Assembly (NCBI GenBank): GCA_904394215.1
Contig: CAJFNF010000020.1
Location: 1 to 46,697, forward strand
Direction of reading: 5' to 3'
DNA: 46,697 nt
Source of the DNA: an uncultured Faecalibacterium sp.
GTDB taxonomy: Bacteria > Bacillota > Clostridia > Oscillospirales > Ruminococcaceae
In this document: in pieces, positions 1-8,238 of the stretch
Numbering within the stretch: position 1 is the stretch's first letter
How the letters are laid out: every line of letters begins with the position of its first letter
The notes under the pieces: generated by a model
Seen by the model: only the letters and a program-made list of their open reading frames with translations
Databases searched by the model: none
What the model was told of the DNA's origin: nothing
Made by a program: the position numbers and the translations under genes

Positions 1-99
1 GTGTATTTTTGTCTGGACATACGAACACCCCCTGTATAGGTTTATTTTCCTACACAGGGGGCGTTTTGTCTATTGTCCGTTTTTACTGGTTCAGTTCAC
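1..99 (-). mobile_element. 5' end of an insertion sequence, left copy (truncated by window edge)
   Basis: Positions 2-99 are the reverse complement of 46600-46697 with a single mismatch (93 versus 46606). Read on the minus strand, the unit has a 13-bp hairpin (CCCCCTGTGTAGG / CCTATACAGGGGG) and then an ATG at 18-20 that starts a protein beginning MSRQKY, cut off by the window edge. The Gs of the 3' hairpin arm serve as the likely ribosome site, so the hairpin would mask translation initiation. This is a common way for IS elements to limit transposase made from read-through transcripts. The family cannot be named from six residues. The outer boundary, where the two copies stop matching, is at 99/100. 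Confidence 0.75.
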
Positions 100-1018
100 C
101 CTGCGGGGGGCTTTTTGTTTTGGATTTTTTGATCTTCCATGCTGCGGTGCCCTGTTTTTGCAGCGCGAGCGGGATGTGATTTTTTATTGTTTGATCCAAC
201 CCTGCCCACACACCCTGTCCCGGAACCGCAGCGCTGCCCGGCGGAGCCAATGGCATAAGCTTTGCCGATCTCTTTTTGGGGATATTTTTACCCACCCTCC
301 CACCCTTTAGCGGTTCCCCCGCGGCTGCGCCGCCGCCCCCATACGGGGGCTCGGTACCATAAGCAGCTTCTTCTGGGTTTGCGCTGTGTGGGCTTTTAGT
401 CGAAGTAATGCCAATATGCCAATAGAGGAAAAGGGGCCTCCGGGCCGGGGAGCTGCTTCTCCTAGGTCTGGGCTGCGGGTGTTGGCGGGTAAGGCAAACC
501 GCGCCTTTTTCCGGGGCTGGGCCGAGACGATCAAGCAGGGGCTTTCAGGTGGTGGAAGTTCTAAAAGAGAGGGCGAAGCGCCTGGTTCAGAGCCCCTGTC
601 AAGGGGCGCAGCCGCAGGCTGGGGGTTACCACTATGGGCGGGTGGGCGGGAATCTAAATCTTACCGGCTGGGCGGCAAAGTTACTGCCACCACATCCGCC
701 GTGGGGCATAACAGAAGCTCCCCCCGCGCAGCGGCCCGCTGCCTCTGCCTCTCGCATCTCGAAGCGCGGGCGCAGCAGGACCGCCCGCGCAGGGAAAGAA
801 AACGCAGTCTGTGCCCAGAGCCCCACTGGGGCAAACACAGCGACCGCGTCCGGTGGACGAAACAGGGAGCTGTGTTTGGCGCAGCGGTCTGAATATGCAA
901 GCATCATCCCTGATGCGCCGCATATTCAGGGCACCGCAAGAGGAGCGGCGCAGCCGCAGGGGAAATGCCCCCGCCTCAGGCGGGCTCGTTAAAATTTATA
1001 CATTCTGCGTTTTCGGTC
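100..1018. other. Long non-coding stretch with dispersed palindromic repeats
   Basis: No convincing gene lies here. The open frames have no good ribosome site, no recognisable domain, and overlap on both strands. Positions 100-117 resemble the 3' arm and T-run of a terminator interrupted by the left IS copy. About 290-370 and 585-640 match two parts of the 12.1-12.3 kb intergenic region. Shared blocks are a CCCACCC..TTTAGCGG..GCTGCGC stretch, and a GTTCAGAGCCCC block followed by a GGGGCG-rich palindrome. A third related block (GGCGCAGCCGCAGGGG) lies at 940-962. These look like a family of intergenic repeats with roughly inverted ends, of unknown function. Confidence 0.55.
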
Positions 1019-1047
1019 TTGTACCTTGGGCCATGGTGTGGTAGAAT
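1019..1047 (+). promoter_or_regulatory. Promoter of enolase gene
   Basis: TTGTAC (1019-1024), a 17-base spacer, and TAGAAT (1042-1047). It lies about 120 bases before the enolase start, giving a leader of roughly 115 nt. Confidence 0.6.
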
Positions 1048-1147
1048 AAAGGTAATCAGGCGCGCATTACGGCGGGGCATGGTCTGTTTGGCTCCTGTCC
1101 CCCCGAAAGGGCGCTGGCGTACCGCCGGGCCCTGCGCAGGATAATGA

Positions 1148-2470
<1,323 letters not shown>

Positions 2471-2493
2471 TCGGGTTTTTTCCCAGAACCTTC

Positions 2494-2528
2494 GGGCAGT
2501 ACAGCTTCCGGGCTGTACTGCCCTTTTG
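2494..2528 (+). terminator. Rho-independent terminator of eno
   Basis: An 11-bp stem (GGGCAGTACAG / CTGTACTGCCC) with an 8-base loop, followed by TTTTG, 23 bases after the eno stop. Confidence 0.9.
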
Positions 2529-2542
2529 TATCCCCGAAACCA

Positions 2543-2583
2543 GCAAAAAAAGCGCCGCACCCCTTTGGCCGGGTGCGGCGCTT
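2543..2583 (-). terminator. Terminator of the ricin-domain gene (bidirectional shape)
   Basis: A 12-bp stem (AGCGCCGCACCC / GGGTGCGGCGCT) with an 8-base loop. Read on the minus strand it is followed by six or more Ts. On the plus strand it ends in TTT, so it can also back up the eno terminator. Confidence 0.85.
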
Positions 2584-2596
2584 TTGGTTTCAGGTT

Positions 2597-3460
2597 TTAC
2601 TTTTTGCGGGAAGCACGCTTTTTGGGGGCGGGTTTTGCCTCGGCGGGCGCAGCCTCAGCAGCGGGCTCGGCCTTTGCCTGGGCCGGTGCGGCCTCGGCGG
2701 GGGCTGCCTTCTTGCGGGTGGTCCGCTTCTTGGGGGCGGGCTTTGCCTCAGCGGCAGGGGCCTCTTCCTTTTCCTCGGCGGCCTTGGTCTTTCTGGTGCG
2801 GCAGGCCCGCTTCTTGGGGGCGGGCTTCTCCTCCGCAGGAGCAGCCTCGGCCTTCACTTCGGCGGGTGCAGCCTCAGCAACCGGCTCGGCCTTTGCTTCG
2901 ACAGGTGCAGCCTCAGGGGCGGGCTCGGCCTTTGCCTCAGCGGGCGCAGCCTCCACAGGGGCGGCCTCCGCAGCAGCCGCATCCTCTTCGGCAGGCTTCT
3001 TGTCCTTGACAGCCCGGATGGTCCACAGCTGGTCGCCGCCCTGGGTTTCCTGCCAGATCTGCAGGACAGCCCCCACCGGGCTGCCCATGCCCACGGTATC
3101 GACGCACTTGCCGCTGGCCCAGGGGCTCACAATCCGCACGGTGCCGTCGTTGCCCGGCACCAGCGTCCACATCTGGCTGCTGCCCAGGACGTCGTCCCAC
3201 AGGTGGAGCCAGGTGCCGTTGTCGGTGCCGGCCATCATCAGGTCGATGACCTTGTCGTTGGCGCGGCAGTGGATGCGGTAGCTGTTCTCTCCCACCCGGT
3301 CAAAGGACCATTCCTGTTCCGGCTTGTGATCGTACTTGCCCAGCTGCAGCTCAGCGCCGCCCTCGGACTTGCCCACATACTCAATGACATTGCCGGTGAC
3401 GGCAGATGCAATGGTATAATAACGGCCCGGCTCGATCAGGGTCTGTTCCACAGTTCTCAT
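2597..3460 (-). CDS. Ricin-type beta-trefoil protein with histone-H1-like tail
   Basis: 287 residues with no signal peptide, so probably cytoplasmic. Residues 1-151 look like a beta-trefoil (RICIN fold). Three internal repeats can be seen, with W/QxW-type positions (EWSF, QMWTL, QLWTI) and GTYYTIAS-like blade starts. Residues 152-287 are a low-complexity Ala/Glu/Pro/Lys tail. Three basic repeats (KPAPKKR at 212, 240 and 276, each followed by Thr/Ser-Arg-Lys residues) alternate with acidic AEAAPAE stretches, and the protein ends RASRKK. Such tails resemble histone H1 and other bacterial nucleic-acid-binding tails. Trefoils usually bind sugars, but no ligand can be read here. GGAGGG precedes the ATG by 7 bases. 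A cell-surface lectin is less likely without an export signal. Confidence 0.75.
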   Translation of the reverse strand: MRTVEQTLIEPGRYYTIASAVTGNVIEYVGKSEGGAELQLGKYDHKPEQEWSFDRVGENSYRIHCRANDKVIDLMMAGTDNGTWLHLWDDVLGSSQMWTLVPGNDGTVRIVSPWASGKCVDTVGMGSPVGAVLQIWQETQGGDQLWTIRAVKDKKPAEEDAAAAEAAPVEAAPAEAKAEPAPEAAPVEAKAEPVAEAAPAEVKAEAAPAEEKPAPKKRACRTRKTKAAEEKEEAPAAEAKPAPKKRTTRKKAAPAEAAPAQAKAEPAAEAAPAEAKPAPKKRASRKK

Positions 3461-3747
3461 GGTCTTATCCCTCCATTTTCAGATTCATACCAAAACGTAC
3501 CTGTAGGTACGGGTTGCCCTTATTTTTCTAAATTATACCACCTATCGTTGTTTATCACAAGTGCGGCCGGGGCCTTTTGGCATCTTGCACAAAACGCCTC
3601 TGGATCCATCAATCTTTTTAGGGTTTTATTGTAGTAAAGCGGCTCCCTCTTTCGGCTTCCTCATCCCTTTGGTTGGCTGCAGGCGCAGCGTAAGCCGGAG
3701 CAGGGAATGGTACAATGTGAAAAGTAGGACTTTCCTGTAAAAAGTGG
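3461..3747. other. Divergent intergenic region between ricin-domain gene and zinc operon
   Basis: Holds the minus-strand promoter at 3532-3560. A small perfect dyad (CGTACC, 4 bases, GGTACG; 3496-3511) lies in the leader of the ricin-domain gene and could be an operator or a short hairpin. Nothing recognisable lies between 3561 and 3747. Confidence 0.5.
3532..3560 (-). promoter_or_regulatory. Promoter of ricin-domain gene
   Basis: On the minus strand, TTGTGA (3555-3560), a 17-base spacer and a perfect TATAAT (3532-3537), about 72 bases before the start codon. Confidence 0.75.
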
Positions 3748-3776
3748 TTGACAGGGGGTGGTTAGCTGTGTATAAT
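3748..3776 (+). promoter_or_regulatory. Consensus promoter of the zinc-uptake operon
   Basis: A perfect TTGACA (3748-3753), a 17-base spacer and a perfect TATAAT (3771-3776). Such a strong promoter in front of a metal-uptake operon implies repression. Confidence 0.9.
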
Positions 3777-3777
3777 C

Positions 3778-3800
3778 ATTTCGCAAACAAGTTGCAAATT
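3778..3800. promoter_or_regulatory. Candidate metal-repressor operator at the transcription start
   Basis: An imperfect palindrome, TTCGCAA, five bases, TTGCAAA, lies directly after the -10 box, where a bound repressor would block transcription. The position fits a Zur-like site. The sequence does not match the published Bacillus Zur or streptococcal AdcR consensus, so the regulator is inferred only from context. Confidence 0.4.
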
Positions 3801-3837
3801 CAGAGCAGGGGGTTATTTCCCTGTCCCGGAGGTTATC

Positions 3838-4860
3838 ATGAGAAAGAAATTCCGCATCCTGGCCGCCCTGATGGCCCTTTGCCTGGGGGCTGCAATCCTG
3901 TCCGGCTGCGCCGGCAACGCGTCCAGCGCCCCCGGCGCCTCTTCCGGAAGCACTTCCGGGGAGGAAAAATCCCTGCGGGTGGTGGCCACCATCTTCCCGG
4001 TCTATGACTGGGCCCGGCAGGTGGTGGGAGACCTGCCCGGCGTGGAGCTGGTCTGGCTCCAGGACACCGGGGTGGATCTCCACAGCTACCAGCCCTCGGC
4101 CGCCGACCTGCTGAACCTGTCCTCCTGTGACCTGTTCCTGTATGTGGGGGGCGAGTCGGACAGCTGGGTGGCCGGCGCCCTGGAAGAGGCGATGAACCCC
4201 GACCTGCAGGCCCTGAACCTGCTGGAGGCCCTGGGGGACAAAGCCCGCCCCGAGACCCTCACCGAGGGGATGCAGGCCGAGGAGGACCACGACGGCCACG
4301 ACCACGACCACGAGGAGGAGGAAACCGCCGACGAGCACATCTGGCTCTCCCTGCGGAACGCCTCCCTGCTGACCGGCGCCCTGGCCGACGCCCTGGGCCG
4401 GCTGGACCCGGACAACGCTGACGCCTACGCCGCCAATGCTGCCGCCTACCAGGCGCAGCTGGCCGGTCTGGACGCCGAATACCAGGCGGCGGTGGAGGGG
4501 GCTTCGGCCTCCGCCCTGCTGTTCGGGGACCGGTTCCCCTTCCGGTACCTGGCCGATGACTACGGGCTGGAGGTCTACGCCGCCTTCCCCGGCTGCTCGG
4601 CCGAGACCGAGGCCAGCTTCGAGACGGTGGCCTTCCTGGCAGGCAAGGTGGACCAGCTTGGCCTGCCGGCGGTGCTGACCATCGAGGGTTCCGACCAGCG
4701 GGTGGCCCAGACCATCATCCAGAACACCGCCGCCCAAAACGCCGCCCTGCTGCGGCTGGATTCGATGCAGGGCACCACCGCCCGGGACGCCGCCGACGGC
4801 GCCAGCTACCTGTCCATCATGGAATCCAACCTGGCGGTCCTGAAAACCGCCCTGGCATAA
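3838..4860 (+). CDS. znuA: Zinc/metal ABC transporter substrate-binding lipoprotein (ZnuA/AdcA type)
   Basis: Captures zinc (or possibly manganese) outside the membrane and hands it to the permease. The 340 residues start with a lipoprotein signal peptide ending LSGC (Cys24). The mature part is a metal-binding cluster A-I fold, with RVVATIFPVYDWARQVVGDLPGVE-type opening sequence and metal ligands expected at His (DLHSYQPSAADL), His (DEHIWLS), Glu and Asp (TIEGSDQ). A His/Asp-rich loop (about residues 145-157, HDGHDHDHEEE) between the first two ligands is typical of zinc-specific members. It is the first gene of a four-gene operon; the ATPase gene starts 10 bases after its stop. Confidence 0.93.
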   Translation: MRKKFRILAALMALCLGAAILSGCAGNASSAPGASSGSTSGEEKSLRVVATIFPVYDWARQVVGDLPGVELVWLQDTGVDLHSYQPSAADLLNLSSCDLFLYVGGESDSWVAGALEEAMNPDLQALNLLEALGDKARPETLTEGMQAEEDHDGHDHDHEEEETADEHIWLSLRNASLLTGALADALGRLDPDNADAYAANAAAYQAQLAGLDAEYQAAVEGASASALLFGDRFPFRYLADDYGLEVYAAFPGCSAETEASFETVAFLAGKVDQLGLPAVLTIEGSDQRVAQTIIQNTAAQNAALLRLDSMQGTTARDAADGASYLSIMESNLAVLKTALA

Positions 4861-4870
4861 AGGAGACACT

Positions 4871-5602
4871 ATGGCATTGATCACCTGCAGCGACCTGACC
4901 CTGGGGTACGAGAACATCCCGGTGGCGCAGCACCTGTCCTTCACGGTGGAGGAGGGGGACTACCTCTGCATCGTGGGGGAAAACGGCTCGGGCAAATCCA
5001 CCCTGATGAAAACCCTGCTGGGGCTCAAAGCCCCGCTGTCCGGGTCGGTGGCCTTCGGCGACGGCCTGCGGCCAACCGAAATCGGCTACCTGCCCCAGCA
5101 GACCCCCCTCCAGCGGGATTTCCCCGCCTCGGTGCAGGAGGTGGTGCTGTCCGGCTGCCTGGGCCGGTGCGGCTGGCGGCCCTTCTATTCCCGGGCCGAA
5201 AAGGCCCTGGCCGCCCAAAACATGGACCGGCTGGGGATCACCGGCCTGGCCCGCCGGTGCTACCGGGAGCTGTCGGGGGGCCAGCAGCAGCGGGTGCTGC
5301 TGGCCCGGGCCCTGTGCGCCACCCAGAAGCTGCTTTTGCTGGACGAGCCGGCGGCGGGGCTGGACCCCAAAGTCACCGCCGGGCTGTACGACCTGGTTGC
5401 CCGGCTGAACCGCCAGGACGGCATCACCATCCTGATGATCTCCCACGACATGGCCGCGGCGGTGGAGTACGCCAGCCGGATCCTCCATCTGGGGGAGGGC
5501 CGCCAGCTCTTCCTTGGGACGGCGGCGGAATACCGCACCAGCCCGGCGGGCCGGCTCTTTGCCAACGTCCACAACACCTGGAAAGGCGGTGAAGGCGCAT
5601 GA
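4871..5602 (+). CDS. znuC: Zinc ABC transporter ATP-binding protein (ZnuC type)
   Basis: The cytoplasmic ATPase that powers zinc import by the adjacent permease. The 243 residues carry Walker A GENGSGKST (about 38-46), a Q-loop (YLPQQ), the ABC signature LSGGQQQR (about 136), Walker B LLLLDEPAAGLD, and the switch His in ISHD. AAGGAG lies before the ATG. The stop codon overlaps the permease start (ATGA), which indicates translational coupling. Confidence 0.95.
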   Translation: MALITCSDLTLGYENIPVAQHLSFTVEEGDYLCIVGENGSGKSTLMKTLLGLKAPLSGSVAFGDGLRPTEIGYLPQQTPLQRDFPASVQEVVLSGCLGRCGWRPFYSRAEKALAAQNMDRLGITGLARRCYRELSGGQQQRVLLARALCATQKLLLLDEPAAGLDPKVTAGLYDLVARLNRQDGITILMISHDMAAAVEYASRILHLGEGRQLFLGTAAEYRTSPAGRLFANVHNTWKGGEGA

Positions 5603-6450
5603 ATCCCCTGGAAACATTGATCTATTACTTCAGCTTCCCCTTTGTGCGGTACGCCCTGATTGTGGGTGTGCTGATCGCCCTGTGCGCCTCCCTGTTCGGG
5701 GTGACCCTGGTGCTCAAGCGGTTTTCCTTCATCGGGGACGGCCTGTCCCATGTGGCCTTCGGGGCCCTGGCGGTGGCGTCGGTGTGCAACCTCACCGACG
5801 AGATGCTGCTGGTGCTGCCGGTGACGGTGAGTGCCGCCATCCTGCTGCTGCGCAGCAGCCGCAGCGCCAAGCTCCAGGGGGACGCCGCCATCGCGGTCCT
5901 TTCGGTGGGGACCCTGGCCCTGGGCTACCTGCTGATGAACCTCTTTTCCACCAGCACCAACCTGTCGGGGGATGTGTGCAGCACCCTCTTTGGCTCCACC
6001 TCCATCCTCACATTGACCCGGGCCGAGGTCTGGCTCTGCGTGGTGCTGTCGGCGGCGGTGATCGCCCTGTTTTTCCTGTTCTACCACCGGATTTTCGCCG
6101 TCACCTTTGACGAGGCCTTCGCCTCTGCCACCGGCCTGCCCGCCAGCCGCTACAGCCTGCTGATTGCGGTGGTGGTGGCAGTGATCATTGTGCTGGCCAT
6201 GAACCTGGTGGGCTCTTTGCTGATCTCGGCCCTGATCGTCTTCCCGGCCCTGTCGGCCATGCGGCTGTTCAAGAGCTTCCGGGCGGTCACCCTCTGCGCC
6301 GCCGTGGTGTCGGTGGCCTGCGCCGTGGCCGGCATCCTGGTTTCCATCCTGGCAGGCACCCCGGTGGGCTCCACCATTGTGGCGGTGGACCTGGCAGTCT
6401 TTGCCCTCTTTGCCCTGCTGGGGATGGTGAAAGGCGGTGCCGCCGCATGA
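5599..6450 (+). CDS. znuB: Zinc ABC transporter permease (ZnuB type)
   Basis: A 283-residue integral membrane subunit of the zinc importer, with about eight hydrophobic segments. It has the family's conserved N-terminal stretch (GVTLVLKRFSFIGDGLSHVAFG) and the NLVGSLLISALIVFPALSA segment. It overlaps the ATPase gene by 4 bases and the following lipoprotein gene by 4 bases, so the four genes are expected to be made together. Confidence 0.95.
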   Translation: MNPLETLIYYFSFPFVRYALIVGVLIALCASLFGVTLVLKRFSFIGDGLSHVAFGALAVASVCNLTDEMLLVLPVTVSAAILLLRSSRSAKLQGDAAIAVLSVGTLALGYLLMNLFSTSTNLSGDVCSTLFGSTSILTLTRAEVWLCVVLSAAVIALFFLFYHRIFAVTFDEAFASATGLPASRYSLLIAVVVAVIIVLAMNLVGSLLISALIVFPALSAMRLFKSFRAVTLCAAVVSVACAVAGILVSILAGTPVGSTIVAVDLAVFALFALLGMVKGGAAA

Positions 6451-6980
6451 GAAAACCTTTTCTTCGCCTGGCCGCCGCCCTGGCTGCCGTCCTGCTGCTG
6501 GCCGGCTGCGGCGGCAAAGCGTCTGCCCCCTCTTCCAGCGCTGCCCCCAGCACCGCCCCTTCCGGCACTGTTGCCCAGCCCGAGCCATCCCAGCCCCAGG
6601 CGGGCGCCGGGGATGTGGATGTGGATTTGACCACCCTCAGCAGCACCATGGTGTTCGCCGAGGTGAGCAGCCTGGTGTATGACCCCATCCCCTACCTGGG
6701 CCAGCGGGTGCGGATGGAGGGGATCTTCTCGGTGGACCACGCCTACACCATGGAGGGGGAAGTGGACCTGAGCCAGAACTATTTCTACTGCATCATCGAG
6801 GATGCCCTGGCCTGCTGCGCCCAGGGCCTGGAATTCAGCCTGGCCGGGGACTACGCCTACCCTGAGGACTACCCCGCCGAGGGGGACACCATCCGGGTGG
6901 TGGGGACGGTGGAATTCTTTGAGGTAAACGGCTTCCGCCATCTCCGCCTGGGAGACGCCGTCCTGGAACCTGTGACATAA
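6447..6980 (+). CDS. Zinc-operon lipoprotein with Cys-Cys motif
   Basis: A 177-residue lipoprotein. The signal peptide ends LAGC (Cys21), a Ser/Ala/Pro linker runs to about residue 55, and the remaining 120 residues form a small beta-rich domain. That domain contains LGQRVRMEGIF, EDALACCAQGLEF and GDTIRVVGTVEFFEV. The pattern of a strand, two adjacent cysteines (123-124) before Gly, then IRVVGTVE resembles the C-terminal part of the YcgQ/TIGR03943 family, which accompanies Zur-regulated permeases in Firmicutes. That resemblance is from memory and not a confirmed match. The ATGA overlap with the permease gene ties it to zinc uptake. A role as a surface metal chaperone is a plausible guess. Confidence 0.7.
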   Translation: MRKPFLRLAAALAAVLLLAGCGGKASAPSSSAAPSTAPSGTVAQPEPSQPQAGAGDVDVDLTTLSSTMVFAEVSSLVYDPIPYLGQRVRMEGIFSVDHAYTMEGEVDLSQNYFYCIIEDALACCAQGLEFSLAGDYAYPEDYPAEGDTIRVVGTVEFFEVNGFRHLRLGDAVLEPVT

Positions 6981-6983
6981 ACA

Positions 6984-7025
6984 AAGCCCGCCCCGGGGTC
7001 CTTTCCCCCGGCAGCGGGCTTTTTG
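6984..7025. terminator. Bidirectional terminator between zinc operon and ZIP gene
   Basis: Stem AGCCCGC / GCGGGCT with extra inner pairing (CCCCGGGG), then TTTTTG on the plus strand. A-rich sequence on the other side provides Ts for the convergent ZIP gene. Confidence 0.8.
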
Positions 7026-7038
7026 TCTTGGTTGTATG

Positions 7039-7827
7039 TTATCCCAGGGCCACGTCCAGGGCCATCATCAGGGTGAAGCCCAGGGCGAAGGCCACCGGCC
7101 CGATGTCGGAATGCCCCCCCTCGGTGAGCTCGGGGACCAGTTCCTCCACCACCACATACAGCATGGCGCCGGCGGCAAAGCTCAGCAGCCAGGGCAGGGC
7201 GGGCACCACCAGGCTGGCCGCCAGGATGGTGAACAGGGCGGCGATGGGCTCCACCGCCCCCGACAGCACCCCGTCCAGGAAGGCCCGGGGCCGGCTGGCC
7301 CCCTCGGCCCGCAGGGGCATGGATACGATGGCCCCCTCGGGGAAGTTCTGGATGGCGATGCCCAGGGACAGGGCCAGGGCCGCAGCCAGGGTCACCTCCC
7401 CCTCTCCGGCCAGCCAGGCGGCGTAGACCACACCCACCGCCATCCCCTCGGGGATGTTGTGGATGGTCACCGCCAGCAGCATCATGGTGATGCGGGGCAG
7501 CCGGGCCGGCGGGCCCTCGGGGTCATGGGCGTTCTGGTGCAGATGGGGCACCAGATGGTCCAGCGCCAGCAGGAACAGCACCCCCAGCCAGAAGCCGCCC
7601 GCCGCCGGCACAAAGGACCAGACCCCCATCCCGGCGGACTCGGCGTCCTCCAGGGCCGGGATCAGCAGGCTCCACACCGATGCCGCCACCATCACGCCGG
7701 CAGCAAAGCCGATCAGCACCCGGCGCAGCCCCTGCCCCAGCTGCTGGCGCATCAGAAAGACGCACCCGGCTCCCAGCGAGGTGCCTGCAAAGGGGATCAG
7801 GATCCCCAGGATCATCTCTTTTGTCAT
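7039..7827 (-). CDS. ZIP family divalent metal transporter
   Basis: Imports zinc or other divalent metals across the membrane. It has 262 residues from the chosen ATG at 7827, which follows GAGGGTG at 8 bases. An upstream in-frame start 57 bases earlier lacks a ribosome site. There are eight predicted membrane segments. The paired metal motifs of ZIPs are clear: HNIPEGMAVG (fourth segment) and QNFPEGAIVS (fifth segment), with a further Glu in the segment starting DGVLSGAVEP. It is convergent with the zinc ABC operon across a shared terminator, so this locus holds both a high-affinity and a secondary metal importer. Whether both answer to the same repressor is not visible. Confidence 0.93.
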   Translation of the reverse strand: MTKEMILGILIPFAGTSLGAGCVFLMRQQLGQGLRRVLIGFAAGVMVAASVWSLLIPALEDAESAGMGVWSFVPAAGGFWLGVLFLLALDHLVPHLHQNAHDPEGPPARLPRITMMLLAVTIHNIPEGMAVGVVYAAWLAGEGEVTLAAALALSLGIAIQNFPEGAIVSMPLRAEGASRPRAFLDGVLSGAVEPIAALFTILAASLVVPALPWLLSFAAGAMLYVVVEELVPELTEGGHSDIGPVAFALGFTLMMALDVALG

Positions 7828-8033
7828 GGTTTCACCCTCATTTTCCTGGATTTTTGGGGCCCGCGGCCCCCGCAGCTTCCCCATTCTATGCCGCCGGGGC
7901 AGATGGGTTTCCGCTTTCTATGGTTAGTCCTAGCAAACTTCTTGCCTCTGGAACAGGCCGGGTCCTCAGCGGCCCCCGGCCTGTATTTCTGTTTTCAGTA
8001 TACCAGATCCGTCTGTTTTTGTCGGTGAGCGGG

Positions 8034-8237
8034 TCACTTTCGGCCCCCCAGCAGCCACAGCACCAGCCGGATCAGACAGACCACCGCCAGGGCCGCCGCC
8101 AGGGCGGCCATCAGGCCGATGGCCACAATCCCCGCCGGGTTGCCGGGCAAAAACACCAGGCAGGCCAGCCGGGCCGCCGCGGTGAGCAGCACCAGCATCC
8201 CCAGCCACAGGGTCAAATCTTCCAGGATCCGCTTCAT
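8034..8237 (-). CDS. Small two-helix membrane protein
   Basis: 67 residues with two strongly hydrophobic stretches (about 9-30 and 36-63) ending in Gly-Gly-Arg-Lys. No family is recognised. Its ATG lies immediately next to the stop of the methyltransferase/reductase gene, with GAGGTG inside the end of that gene as ribosome site, so it is translationally coupled to one-carbon metabolism. It could be a small accessory membrane protein. Its short length makes the call moderately uncertain, but the frame fits the operon and codon use is normal. Confidence 0.6.
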   Translation of the reverse strand: MKRILEDLTLWLGMLVLLTAAARLACLVFLPGNPAGIVAIGLMAALAAALAVVCLIRLVLWLLGGRK

Positions 8238-8238
8238 C

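Noticed and set aside
83-295. Possible 70-residue minus-strand gene near the left IS
   Set aside because: It ends inside the IS repeat, crosses the repeat boundary and has no recognisable features.
386-992. Overlapping open frames on both strands
   Set aside because: No ribosome sites, low-complexity Arg/Ala/Pro/Gly-rich products, no domains, and overlap with repeat blocks. Long random frames are expected in GC-rich DNA.
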